Origin: an uncultured Blautia sp.
GTDB taxonomy: Bacteria > Bacillota > Clostridia > Lachnospirales > Lachnospiraceae
Reading direction: 5' to 3'
Assembly: GCA_946538475.1 (NCBI GenBank)
Contig: CAMNGN010000028.1
Span: forward strand, 1 to 15,964
DNA: 15,964 bases
A model generated the notes under the pieces. It was not told where the DNA came from. It ran no database searches and saw nothing but the letters and a program-made list of their open reading frames with translations. The position numbers and the translations under genes are program-made. Of this stretch, positions 1 through 7,549 are shown in pieces (position 1 is the stretch's first letter; every line of letters begins with the position of its first letter).

Positions 1-1589
1 TTGAGATGGGAAATGTCTGGTACAACGAGCCCAAGACTCTGGATACCGCCTTCGATGTCATGGGCGACATTATCCTCAGCACTGCTGCCCAGCAGTATGG
101 CGGTTTCACGGTCCCTGAGGTTGATAAGATCCTTGGACCGTATGCACAGAAGAGTTATGACAAATACGTCAAAGAATATCTGAAGTATACCGATGAGAGC
201 TGGAGCGGCCGCGAAGAACGCGCGATCGAGTATGCTCTCGACAAAGTCCGCCGTGACTTTGATCAGGGCTGGCAGGGTATCGAGTACAAGCTCAACACCG
301 TCGGTTCCTCCCGCGGCGATTATCCCTTCGTCACTGTGACGATCGGCCTCGGTACCGGAAAATTCGAGAAGATGTGCAACATCTCTCTTCTGCAGGTGCA
401 TAAAGGCGGCCAGGGAAAGGCAGGACACAAAAAACCGGTTCTCTTCCCGAAGATCGTTTTCCTGTATGACGAGAACCTGCATGGTAAGGGCAAGATCTGT
501 GAGGACGTATTCGAAGCAGGTGTCGAATGCTCGGCAAAGACCATGTATCCCGACTGGCTCTCGCTCACCGGCGAAGGATACATCTCGAGCATGTACAAAA
601 AATATGGCAAAGTCATCAGTCCGATGGGCTGCCGTGCTTTCTTAAGCCCCTGGTACGAGAGGGGCGGCATGCAGCCTGCGGATGAGAATGACGTGCCGGT
701 GTTTGTGGGACGTTTCAACGTAGGCGCGGTCAGTCTGCATCTGCCGATGATCCTGGCAAAAGCTAGGTCTGAGAGCCGCGATTTCTACGAGGTGCTGGAT
801 TTCTATCTGGAGATGATCCGCAACCTGCACAAACGTACCTATGAGTATCTCGGACAGATGAAAGCCTCCACCAACCCGCTGGCTTATTGTGAAGGCGGTT
901 TCTACGGCGGACATCTGCAGCCGAACGAGAAGATCGGCAAGATTCTCAAACCGATGACGTCTTCCTTCGGCATCACAGCACTCAATGAGCTGCAGGAGCT
1001 GTACAACGGCAAATCGATCGCTGAAGACGGGCAGTTCGCACTTGAAGTTCTGAAATATATCAATGATAAAGTAGCGCAGTATAAGAAAGAAGACGGATAT
1101 CTGTACGCAATCTACGGCACGCCTGCCGAGAGCCTGTGCGGCCTGCAGGTCGAGCAGTTCCGCAAGATGTACGGAATTGTCGAGGGCGTTTCCGACAGAC
1201 CGTATGTAAGCAACAGCTTCCACTGCCACGTGACCGAAGATGTCACTCCGATCGAAAAGCAGGATCTGGAAGGCAGGTTCTGGGAACTCTGCAACGGCGG
1301 AAAGATCCAGTACGTGCGTTATCCGGTCAGCTATAACAAAGAAGCTGTAAGGACACTCATCCGCCGCGCCATGAAACTCGGGTATTATGAGGGTGTCAAT
1401 CTCTCGCTCGCCTACTGCGATGACTGCGGTCACGAAGAGCTGGAGATGGATGTCTGCCCGGTCTGCGGTTCACGCAACCTGACCAAGATCGACCGGATGA
1501 ACGGTTACCTTTCCTACAGCCGTGTCCATGGTGACACCAGGCTTAACGACGCCAAGATGGCGGAGATAGCGGAGAGGAAGTCTATGTGA
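1..1589 (+). CDS. nrdD: Anaerobic (class III) ribonucleoside-triphosphate reductase, 3' part
   Basis: Glycyl-radical enzyme that reduces ribonucleoside triphosphates to deoxyribonucleotides under anaerobiosis; cytoplasmic. The reading frame is open at the window edge (first whole codon at base 3), so the N-terminus is missing. About 528 residues are visible, against roughly 700 or more in the family; the missing part would hold the ATP-cone. Seen: the active-site MGCR segment inside ISPMGCRAFLSP (the thiyl-radical cysteine in this family), the VECSAKTMYPDWLS block, a C-terminal zinc site of two CxxC pairs (codons at 1416, 1425, 1455 and 1464), and the radical-loop sequence RMNGYLSYSR with its glycine codon at 1503-1505. 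The stop lies inside the first palindrome. The activase gene nrdG, often next to nrdD, does not follow; the next gene is convergent. Identity is secure. Confidence 0.96.
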   Translation, partial: EMGNVWYNEPKTLDTAFDVMGDIILSTAAQQYGGFTVPEVDKILGPYAQKSYDKYVKEYLKYTDESWSGREERAIEYALDKVRRDFDQGWQGIEYKLNTVGSSRGDYPFVTVTIGLGTGKFEKMCNISLLQVHKGGQGKAGHKKPVLFPKIVFLYDENLHGKGKICEDVFEAGVECSAKTMYPDWLSLTGEGYISSMYKKYGKVISPMGCRAFLSPWYERGGMQPADENDVPVFVGRFNVGAVSLHLPMILAKARSESRDFYEVLDFYLEMIRNLHKRTYEYLGQMKASTNPLAYCEGGFYGGHLQPNEKIGKILKPMTSSFGITALNELQELYNGKSIAEDGQFALEVLKYINDKVAQYKKEDGYLYAIYGTPAESLCGLQVEQFRKMYGIVEGVSDRPYVSNSFHCHVTEDVTPIEKQDLEGRFWELCNGGKIQYVRYPVSYNKEAVRTLIRRAMKLGYYEGVNLSLAYCDDCGHEELEMDVCPVCGSRNLTKIDRMNGYLSYSRVHGDTRLNDAKMAEIAERKSM

Positions 1590-1706
1590 AACACACGGGG
1601 ACGGTCCTTTTGTGTTCGCACACAGGGGAGGTGCACTATGTGCGCCTCCCATCTGTGTAAGCGAACACAAAAGGACCGTCCCCGTGTGTTTCGTCCCCGT
1701 GTGTTT
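1588..1706. repeat. Long palindrome with GGGGACGG core (element E1)
   Basis: Perfect 32-bp inverted arms at 1588-1619 and 1661-1692 enclose a 41-nt centre that can pair further: ACACAG with CTGTGT, then GGGAGGTGCA against TGCGCCTCCC with one wobble. Each arm also has a short dyad of its own, AACACA (1590-1595) and TGTGTT (1611-1616), around the core GGGGACGGTCC. The last 15 bp of the right region (1677-1691) are repeated exactly in tandem at 1692-1706. The element begins inside the nrdD stop codon and ends 2 nt before the stop codon of the convergent CDF gene. It probably ends transcription from both sides, although no long T-run follows. It is one of four related elements in the window. Confidence 0.9.
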
Positions 1707-1708
1707 TC

Positions 1709-2860
1709 TCACTCCGTCACCGACACATCCACATCCGGCACGATCTGCAGCTCGTACCCCGGATATTTCCCGCCGACTTCTGTATATAGCGTCTCCAGCG
1801 CCTCCTTTGGATCCACGTCAAAGCTCAGCACCACATCAAAAGTGATCACTTTCTTCTCAACATCCACGTAAAACCCGTGCATCTGGACCGCCCAGTCATG
1901 CAGAAGCACCGTCCTTTGGATATCGTTGCGGATCTTTGCGGCTTCGTCGTTTCCGGTGTTGTAGGAATAAACGCCCACACCGGTAAGAAGAACGCCGGTC
2001 TCTTTGTATACCCTGACCTCAGCTCGCCTGGTGAGCTGATCGACCTCTTTTACCGTCATCGTGTCCGGAAGCTCCAGATGGACCGAAGCATAGTTTTTGT
2101 CCGGGCCGTAATTGTACAGATACAGATCGTACGCGCCTTGCACTCCCGGCTCTTCATTCAGTATCTTTTTGACGCTTATCGTCGTCTCTCTGTCTGCACG
2201 GTGGCCGAGGATCTCGTCCAGTGTCTCCTTCATCATCTCAATACCCGCTTTGATGATGAACACAGCGATCACGAGGCCCACATACGCCTCCAATGCGACT
2301 TTTCCCGATGTAAGCTTAAAGAGCAGCGCACAGGCCAGCACCGAACTCGAAAGGATCGCGTCGTTCAGTGCATCCGATCCCGAGGCGACCAGGGAACCCG
2401 AATTCACCTTTTCTCCCTGTGCTTTCACAAAACGACCCAGCACGATCTTAACCACCACAGCTACGGCGATGATGATCAGCGAAATCGTACTGTAGTCCGG
2501 CTTTTCCGGATGTATGATCTTTTTCACCGACTCCACACCGGATGTGATACCTGCGTAAAGCACGATCCCCGAAACGATCATTGCGCTCAGATACTCAACG
2601 CGCCCATGCCCATAAGGATGTTTTTTGTCAGGGAGCTTCCCTGCCAGCTTAGTCCCGACGATCGTGATAATAGAAGAAAGTGCATCGGAAAGATTATTCA
2701 CCGCGTCCAGCATAACTGCGATAGAGTGTGAAAGAAGACCTACCACAGCTTTGAAGGCCGCCAGAAAAACGTTGGTCATGATTCCGATGATGCTGGTGCG
2801 AATGATCACCCGGTCTCTTCCGACCTGCGCTTCCGCCATTTCTTTTCTGTTATCGTCCAA
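1709..2860 (-). CDS. Cation diffusion facilitator (CDF) family metal efflux transporter
   Basis: Integral membrane antiporter that exports divalent metal ions (Zn, Fe or Mn; specificity is not settled by sequence). It has 383 residues. Seen: the TM2 metal-site segment LDAVNNLSDALSS (D52, N56, D59), the family motif HPYGHGRVEY (H81-E89) between TM2 and TM3, and the TM5 site SDALND (D163 and D167), followed by a cytoplasmic domain at about 225-300. Ordinary CDF proteins are about 300 residues. Here about 80 more follow (about 300-383), and they look like a second small alpha/beta cytoplasmic domain. The start chosen is a TTG at 2860-2858 with AAAGGGG 9 nt upstream; an ATG seven codons in is the alternative. 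Its own promoter lies upstream, and asnA is divergent. Family assignment is sure, substrate is not. Confidence 0.93.
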   Translation of the reverse strand: MDDNRKEMAEAQVGRDRVIIRTSIIGIMTNVFLAAFKAVVGLLSHSIAVMLDAVNNLSDALSSIITIVGTKLAGKLPDKKHPYGHGRVEYLSAMIVSGIVLYAGITSGVESVKKIIHPEKPDYSTISLIIIAVAVVVKIVLGRFVKAQGEKVNSGSLVASGSDALNDAILSSSVLACALLFKLTSGKVALEAYVGLVIAVFIIKAGIEMMKETLDEILGHRADRETTISVKKILNEEPGVQGAYDLYLYNYGPDKNYASVHLELPDTMTVKEVDQLTRRAEVRVYKETGVLLTGVGVYSYNTGNDEAAKIRNDIQRTVLLHDWAVQMHGFYVDVEKKVITFDVVLSFDVDPKEALETLYTEVGGKYPGYELQIVPDVDVSVTE

Positions 2861-2903
2861 GTTGATTATCCCCTTTCCTTTTCATAATTAAGGTATTCTC
2901 TAC

Positions 2904-2931
2904 AGTTTAGCACAACTGTATCAGGAATCAA
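2904..2931 (-). promoter_or_regulatory. Probable sigma-A promoter of the CDF gene
   Basis: On the minus strand TTGATT (2931-2926), a 16-nt spacer and TAAACT (2909-2904) preceded by TGC, an extended -10. It lies about 45-70 nt upstream of the TTG start. Matches are partial, so this is a prediction. Confidence 0.5.
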
Positions 2932-2974
2932 GTTCTCTTTCAAGAAAAGATATCGGGCTGCAGGAAAAAAACCT

Positions 2975-3004
2975 TGAGTACTTGGTGACGTCCCCAAGTA
3001 CTCA
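2975..3004. repeat. Short palindrome with GGGGAC core (element E4)
   Basis: Perfect 11-bp arms TGAGTACTTGG (2975-2985) and CCAAGTACTCA (2994-3004) around an 8-nt loop. Read on the minus strand, the junction of stem and loop gives GGGGACGTCA, the same GGGGAC core as the three longer elements. It looks like a single unit of that family. It lies between the divergent CDF and asnA genes, and its last base touches the asnA -35 hexamer. Confidence 0.75.
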
Positions 3005-3033
3005 TTGAAAAAAACCGTTCTACCTGCTATAAT
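3005..3033 (+). promoter_or_regulatory. Sigma-A promoter of asnA
   Basis: TTGAAA (3005-3010), a 17-nt spacer and a perfect TATAAT (3028-3033) preceded by TGC (extended -10). Transcription would start near 3040, which leaves only about 20 nt of leader before the ATG, with AAGGAGG at 3048-3054. There is therefore no room for a riboswitch; control would have to act on the promoter itself. Confidence 0.85.
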
Positions 3034-3062
3034 GTCCCCTGTACATCAAGGAGGTAACGACA

Positions 3063-4070
3063 ATGGAAAATTTAACTATCCCGATGGGCTACAAGCCTTC
3101 ACTCGATCTGCACGATACGCAGGTTGCCATCAAGACCGTCAAGGATTTTTTCCAGCAGACACTGGCGCAGAAGCTCAATCTGCTTCGTGTATCCGCACCG
3201 GTTTTCGTCGATCCCGCATCCGGCCTCAACGATAACCTGAACGGTGTTGAACGTCCCGTCAGCTTCGACATCAAGGATTTTGACAACAATGCCGAGATCG
3301 TCCATTCACTCGCCAAGTGGAAACGTTATGCTCTGCAGAAATACGGCTTTAAGAACGGAGAAGGCCTGTATACCGACATGGTGGCCATCCGTCGTGATGA
3401 AGTTGTCGACAATATTCATTCTGTCTATGTGGATCAATGGGACTGGGAGAAGATCATCTCCAAAGAAGAGAGAAACATGGACACTCTGATCCACACCGTA
3501 CGCACGATCTACAGTGTGCTCAGAAAAACCGAAAAATACATGGCTGTCCAGTATGATTATATAGAAGAAATACTCCCCAGAGAGATCGCTTTCGTCACCA
3601 CGCAGGAGCTGGTGGACATGTATCCCGATCTTACCCCGAAGGAGCGTGAGTACAAGGCCGTCAAAGAAAAAGGCGCCGTTTTCCTCATGCAGGTAGGCAA
3701 AAAGCTTTCCAACGGCGAACGCCATGACGGGCGTGCCCCGGACTATGACGACTGGGAGCTGAACGGGGATATTCTCGTTTACTATCCGGTACTCGACATC
3801 GCCCTGGAGCTTTCTTCCATGGGCATCCGTGTGGATGAGGACTCACTGGATATCCAGCTGACCGAAGCCGGCTGCGACGACAGAAGAGAGCTTCCTTTCC
3901 AGAAGGCGATTCTGAACAAAGAACTGCCCTATACGATCGGCGGCGGTATCGGCCAGTCCAGGATCTGTATGTTCTTCCTCCGTAAGGCGCATATCGGCGA
4001 GGTGCATGTGTCGCTCTGGCCGGAGGAGATGGTTGAAGAGACAAAGAAGGCGGGGATTCCGCTGCTGTAA
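3063..4070 (+). CDS. asnA: Aspartate--ammonia ligase (asparagine synthetase A)
   Basis: Makes asparagine from aspartate, ammonia and ATP (to AMP and pyrophosphate) in the cytoplasm. It has 335 residues, the usual length for AsnA (about 330). Seen: the N-terminal block PMGYKPSLDLHDTQVAI, then RVSAPVFVDPASGLNDNLNGVERPVSFDI (residues 42-70), the LSNGERHDGRAPDYDDWELNGD region (216-236), and a class II synthetase-like motif 3, GGGIGQSRICMFFL (293-306). The ATG start has AAGGAGG 8 nt upstream and a strong promoter. The gene appears to be monocistronic: the next gene is convergent, and the gap is filled by palindrome E2. Identity is secure. Confidence 0.97.
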   Translation: MENLTIPMGYKPSLDLHDTQVAIKTVKDFFQQTLAQKLNLLRVSAPVFVDPASGLNDNLNGVERPVSFDIKDFDNNAEIVHSLAKWKRYALQKYGFKNGEGLYTDMVAIRRDEVVDNIHSVYVDQWDWEKIISKEERNMDTLIHTVRTIYSVLRKTEKYMAVQYDYIEEILPREIAFVTTQELVDMYPDLTPKEREYKAVKEKGAVFLMQVGKKLSNGERHDGRAPDYDDWELNGDILVYYPVLDIALELSSMGIRVDEDSLDIQLTEAGCDDRRELPFQKAILNKELPYTIGGGIGQSRICMFFLRKAHIGEVHVSLWPEEMVEETKKAGIPLL

Positions 4071-4071
4071 T

Positions 4072-4170
4072 AGTGGAACAGGGGGACGGTTCCTCGTTCC
4101 ACCCGGAAATACACAGGAGTTATTCCTGTGTATAGTTGGGTGGAACGAGGAACCGTCCCCCTGTTCCACT
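4072..4170. repeat. Long palindrome with GGGGACGGTTCC core (element E2)
   Basis: Perfect 33-bp inverted arms at 4072-4104 and 4138-4170, with a nested second stem ATACACAGGA (4109-4118) and TCCTGTGTAT (4124-4133) around a 5-nt loop. Each outer arm is itself a dyad, with GTGGAAC (4073-4079) and GTTCCAC (4096-4102) flanking GGGGGACGGTTCCTC. It starts 1 nt after the asnA stop and ends on the last base of the convergent gene's stop codon, so it makes up the whole intergenic space. It probably acts as a bidirectional transcript end. Confidence 0.92.
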
Positions 4171-5513
4171 CATTTCCCATAAACCAGAATCTCCGTGATA
4201 CAGGTATCCTGCCACGTCGTTCCCGGGAACACATCGTTGATCTGTATCCTCATGCTGTCGGCAGGCACTTCGTTGCTCAGTTCAACCCACTGAACCGCGC
4301 GCTCGTTGGTAAAGGTGACCTGCCCCGTAAAATCTCCCACGGTCAGCACGATCGTTTTTGGCCGGGCATTTCCATAGTAATAATAGTCGCTCACCCAGTT
4401 TCCCATCTTGAAACCGATGTATTTCACATTATATTTTCGGTCCATGTTCCAGCTGACCCACTCACTGATGCCGTACCCCTGGGCGCCTTCCTGCCAGGTA
4501 GTATCATCCCGCCCGTCAAAGAGGAGCATGGGATGATTGTCTGTTTTCGTCTGCGCGATCGTGCTGGAAGCGGTCGCATTCACTACATTTGCCGGCTGAT
4601 AGCCCGAAAGATCGGGGCTCGACGAAGTCGGCAGAACCGCAGCGGTCGTCGGGGCCTGCTGCGTTGTCTGCGTCTGTGACCTGACCCCTTCCCCTTCTAC
4701 AGGCTCCATGTTCACCGCCGTATTGCCGGAAGCAGCCTGTGCATTCAAAGCACCGGGCGCCTCTTCAGGTGCCATATCGCCGGCGCTGTTCAGAGAGCCT
4801 GCATCAGCAGGATCTTCCGGAACCGACTGCCCGTCGACCACAATGACTCCTCCGTTATCATCATAGATCTCCATGTAAGGCTCCTGCGGCTGCGTCTGAG
4901 CCCCGTCGCCGGCGGATTCGGCCGGCTGCTCTGCCACATTTCCCTGTGTACTGTCCTGTCCGCCCGAACCCGTCTCCTCAAAGGGGACGATATCCGGAGA
5001 AGGATCCTTGCGATTGAATACCTGATACAGCATAAAGCCGGCAACCGCGACAAATGCCAGCGTGATGAGACAAGCCAGGACTATTCTGACAGTCGGCGTC
5101 TCCCGCCTCTCTTTGGACTTTTTCTTCTTTTTGGAAGAAGTACTGTTACCTGTCTTTCCTGCAGAGGGCGAAACATAGGGGTAGTCGTCATCATTATCCT
5201 CTCCATACCTGCCTTTTGTGCCTGTCCTCTGGCTCTCCGGGATATCATACCCGTAGGTCTGACTTCTGTCCGGCCTCCGCGTTTGGGAGAGATCATCCCC
5301 GTAACGCTGTCCTGAGCCTGTCCTGAGCGTCCGGGAAGTGTCGTCCCCGTACCTGCGGCTTCCGGCCATCCTGCCTGCCATATGCGTTTCGTCTCCGCGG
5401 CCGCGTGTGGCATCATCGGAATTAAATTCGCCGTCATAGGTAAGAGGTGCCCCGCATTTTCCACAGAACCTGGCACCGTCAACGTTTTTATACCCGCATT
5501 TCATGCAAAACAT
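4170..5513 (-). CDS. Zinc-ribbon membrane protein with extracytoplasmic discoidin-like (NADase-type glycan-binding) domain
   Basis: 447 residues. Order: zinc ribbon (C3, C6, C17, C20); a hydrophilic linker with four imperfect RYGDD-type repeats (about 53-108); a basic stretch (128-137); one membrane segment (about 142-165); an acidic, Ala/Gly/Gln-rich spacer (170-305) with low-complexity character; and a C-terminal beta-rich domain (307-447) with LFDGRDDTTWQEG and a long aromatic run. That domain resembles the discoidin-like module annotated as NADase-type glycan-binding. By the positive-inside rule the ribbon is cytoplasmic and the C-terminal domain is outside. The start chosen is ATG 5513-5511, 8 nt after GGAGG; the longer frame from 5528 has its start inside that site. 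It is the last gene of the six-gene cluster, 41 nt after the kinase. A role as a surface output or receptor is inference; the ligand is unknown. Confidence 0.85.
   Translation of the reverse strand: MFCMKCGYKNVDGARFCGKCGAPLTYDGEFNSDDATRGRGDETHMAGRMAGSRRYGDDTSRTLRTGSGQRYGDDLSQTRRPDRSQTYGYDIPESQRTGTKGRYGEDNDDDYPYVSPSAGKTGNSTSSKKKKKSKERRETPTVRIVLACLITLAFVAVAGFMLYQVFNRKDPSPDIVPFEETGSGGQDSTQGNVAEQPAESAGDGAQTQPQEPYMEIYDDNGGVIVVDGQSVPEDPADAGSLNSAGDMAPEEAPGALNAQAASGNTAVNMEPVEGEGVRSQTQTTQQAPTTAAVLPTSSSPDLSGYQPANVVNATASSTIAQTKTDNHPMLLFDGRDDTTWQEGAQGYGISEWVSWNMDRKYNVKYIGFKMGNWVSDYYYYGNARPKTIVLTVGDFTGQVTFTNERAVQWVELSNEVPADSMRIQINDVFPGTTWQDTCITEILVYGK
5190..5357 (-). repeat. Imperfect RYGDD-type repeats in the linker of the glycan-binding protein
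   Basis: Protein-level repeats of about 15 residues starting near residue 53: SRRYGDDTSRTLRTG, GQRYGDDLSQTRRPD, SQTYGYDIPESQRTG and KGRYGEDNDDDYPYV. They are rich in Thr, Ser and Tyr beside acidic residues, and they sit in the predicted cytoplasmic, disordered stretch between the zinc ribbon and the membrane segment. Phosphorylation by the neighbouring kinase is a guess from context. Confidence 0.65.
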
Positions 5514-5554
5514 GGGCATCACCTCCATCTGTCATCTTTTCAGATCTGTCAGGG

Positions 5555-6619
5555 TCATTCCAGACGTTCAAGCAATTCCTGCCTTTTCTCCTTGAATCTC
5601 CCCGGAAGAAGAAACAGCAGCACTGTAAACACCACCGTTCCCACTCCACCGATCACAGTGTACTCTCTCGAAACATCCCCCGTTATCCACCTTGCACCTG
5701 CAATTACCGTGGCGAGCGAAGCGATCAGCCCCAGAATGCAGAGCGCGTAGATGATCCGCTGCCTCCGCACCATCCGCCTGTATTCTGCGCTCTCTTCAGC
5801 CATATGGGTGAGCGCATACAGGAGTCTGTCTGTGGACTGATATCTGTTCTTGGGAGAAAATGCCAGGCAGCGCATGATAATGTCCGCAAAAATATTGTCG
5901 ATATCCGACCGGTACGCGCGGATATCTGCTATGGCTCCGGAACGTATCACCGGTTTTCGTCCGGTCAGCAGATGATATATGGTAGCCCCAAAACTGTATA
6001 TGTCCGCTCTTTCGTCCACGGAGCGCCATTTTTCGGGGTCTCCCTCCTTCATATTATACTCTGCCGCAGCGATCTGTTCGGGTGAAGAATATCCCGCCGT
6101 ATAGCCGGTAACCTTTGCTCCGTATCCTGCCCCCGCCGCCGAGATGTTAAAATCGATCAGGCAGGTATGGCCGTCCTTCATCAGTATGATGTTTGACGGC
6201 TTCACATCTCCGTGAATGACAGGAGGCTTTTGTCTGTGAAGGTACTGAAGCGTCTCGCAGAGCTCCCTTGCCCATATTTTGACATCCTGCACTTCAAAAT
6301 GCACCCCGTTGTCAAGGTATTCCTTGAACGTTCTGCCTGAAATATATTCCATAACGGTATAGATGCCCCCGTCGACCACGAGAAAATCCAGTACCTGGGG
6401 AAGGCGTGGGTGCTTCAGGTTTTTCAGAAGGTCCACCTCCACACGGGAGGCAGACAGATCGTCTGAAACCGTCTTTATCTTTTTAATGACCACATATTTT
6501 TTGAGATTTCGGTGGTATGCAAGATAAACGATCCCGCCGCCGCCTTCTCCGATCTTCCTTATAACATTATAAGTACCCGATGGGTCTCTGAAATAAGAAT
6601 CGGTCATTCCGTCACGCAT
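5555..6619 (-). CDS. Serine/threonine protein kinase with C-terminal membrane hairpin
   Basis: 354 residues. Hanks-type kinase domain at about 17-270: glycine loop IGEGGGGIVYLA (23-34), ATP-anchoring K46 in VVIKK, catalytic loop HGDVKPSN (136-143, D138 and N143), metal-binding D156 in LIDFN, SPEQ (179-182) and DIYSFG (206-211). The two variations are HGD in place of HRD and DFN in place of DFG; the acidic and Lys residues needed for catalysis remain, so it is probably active. Two membrane segments follow (about 287-311 and 319-339). There is no PASTA or other extracellular sensor, so the hairpin looks like an anchor or partner interface. The start ATG at 6619-6617 has AAGGA 7 nt upstream; an in-frame GTG at 6649 lacks a better site. 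It lies 45 nt after the FHA gene and 41 nt before the glycan-binding gene, which suggests one operon. Substrates are unknown. Confidence 0.93.
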   Translation of the reverse strand: MRDGMTDSYFRDPSGTYNVIRKIGEGGGGIVYLAYHRNLKKYVVIKKIKTVSDDLSASRVEVDLLKNLKHPRLPQVLDFLVVDGGIYTVMEYISGRTFKEYLDNGVHFEVQDVKIWARELCETLQYLHRQKPPVIHGDVKPSNIILMKDGHTCLIDFNISAAGAGYGAKVTGYTAGYSSPEQIAAAEYNMKEGDPEKWRSVDERADIYSFGATIYHLLTGRKPVIRSGAIADIRAYRSDIDNIFADIIMRCLAFSPKNRYQSTDRLLYALTHMAEESAEYRRMVRRQRIIYALCILGLIASLATVIAGARWITGDVSREYTVIGGVGTVVFTVLLFLLPGRFKEKRQELLERLE

Positions 6620-6664
6620 GATTCCATCCTTTTTATCCGGGCATTGCACTTAGTCTGCTGCCCG

Positions 6665-7423
6665 CTACCTTTGATTTATCTCAAACATAAACTCTTCATC
6701 CGCAAGCCGGATACGGCACTTTTCGGGAAGCTTTTCGCGTACCCCCGGCATCACACGTTTGCCGTCCACACAGGTATAGTTGCTGGAGCCCATATCCTCT
6801 ATGGAAAAGCCCTCTTCCGTCCGCCTGATCACGCAGTGGATGCGGCTGATCGCCGGATTTCCCATTATGCACAGATCGACAGAACGGCTTTTTTTGCCGA
6901 TAAAGCATTCGGCCCTGTCTATCGTAAATATCTCGTGTGTACGAAGGCGGGTAAATGCAGCGGAGAGCTCTCCGTTCTTCCTGATCTTCATCGTCGGCTC
7001 ATCGTCGGGATCGGCAGGCTCCCACTCATCTTCTTCAGGATCATAGCGATAGAGCGGCAGGCAGATGAGCCGGATATCGCCGGTCACCTCATCCACAAAC
7101 ATCAGGCTGCGCTCTGCGATGATCTCTTCTTCGGGTATTCCGTTTTGGTCCAGCTCGCGAAAAGCCCGGTCAATGTACCTGTCCATATCCCGAAGTTCCT
7201 GCTGCGATGCCTCCTGTTCCCAGGCAAGCAGGTTTACGGCGCGCGAAATATCATAACAGAGATCTCTTCCGTCCACCGTCTCCTCGATAGAGACAGGCAG
7301 CAGATGCAGCCTCTCTTCGGAGCCTCTGATGCGGCTGCAGGTATCCCGGTCGAGCGTTTCGTCTCCGCTGACAGGATAGCGGACCAGGCACCTGCCTCCC
7401 GAATAATCAAATATAAAATCCAT
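6665..7423 (-). CDS. FHA-domain protein with N-terminal DUF6382-like region
   Basis: 252 residues, cytoplasmic, with no membrane segment. Residues 1 to about 140 resemble the DUF6382 family found before FHA domains in Lachnospiraceae (recalled, not searched). The FHA domain covers about 165-250: FIGKKSRSVDL (174-184), the ISRIH core (S193, R194, H196) and the DMGSSNYTCVDGKRV turn (N215). FHA domains bind phosphothreonine peptides. The usual Gly-Arg at the start is Gly-Lys here and the usual NGT is NYT, but Ser, His and Asn of the binding face are kept. The start is set at ATG 7423-7421, 8 nt after AGGAAG; a GTG at 7432 directly abuts that site and is less likely. Placed just before the kinase gene, it is the natural reader of that kinase's marks; this pairing is inference from context. 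Confidence 0.9.
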   Translation of the reverse strand: MDFIFDYSGGRCLVRYPVSGDETLDRDTCSRIRGSEERLHLLPVSIEETVDGRDLCYDISRAVNLLAWEQEASQQELRDMDRYIDRAFRELDQNGIPEEEIIAERSLMFVDEVTGDIRLICLPLYRYDPEEDEWEPADPDDEPTMKIRKNGELSAAFTRLRTHEIFTIDRAECFIGKKSRSVDLCIMGNPAISRIHCVIRRTEEGFSIEDMGSSNYTCVDGKRVMPGVREKLPEKCRIRLADEEFMFEINQR

Positions 7424-7464
7424 GAAGGTCACTTCCTTCCATATATATTAAAGCCTTTCGGCAT

Positions 7465-7545
7465 TTATTCACCTTTTTTGATATTGCGAAGGATCACAAC
7501 ACTGATCAGCGCAAATGCAATCACAAAAGCCGGAAGGATCAGCAC
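7465..7545 (-). CDS. Possible 26-residue single-span membrane peptide, or out-of-frame tail of the upstream gene
   Basis: A short frame in the 126-nt gap between the 184-residue zinc-ribbon gene and the FHA gene encodes one clear hydrophobic span followed by RNIKKGE and a stop at 7467-7465. The only usual start is GTG 7545-7543, with GAGG only 2 nt before it, which is poor. The open frame overlaps the upstream stop codon, and a one-nucleotide shift there would fuse the span onto the upstream protein as a third membrane segment. It could be a small protein, a recoding product, the trace of a frameshift mutation, or chance. Confidence 0.25.
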   Translation of the reverse strand: MLILPAFVIAFALISVVILRNIKKGE

Positions 7546-7549
7546 TCCC

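Noticed and set aside
642..1433. Open frame of 263 codons on the minus strand
   Set aside because: It is antisense to the strongly conserved nrdD frame, has no family resemblance and no ribosome binding site.
1588..1692. CRISPR repeats suggested by the recurring GGGGACGG words
   Set aside because: The copies are inverted and single, with no regular spacers.
1877..2731. Open frame of 284 codons on the plus strand
   Set aside because: Shadow of the CDF gene; its composition is that of a reversed membrane protein (many His, Arg and Asp) with no recognised motif.
4980..5350. Further GGGGAC words inside the glycan-binding gene
   Set aside because: They are explained by coding sequence, mostly the Gly-Asp codons of the RYGDD repeats, and lack flanking dyads.
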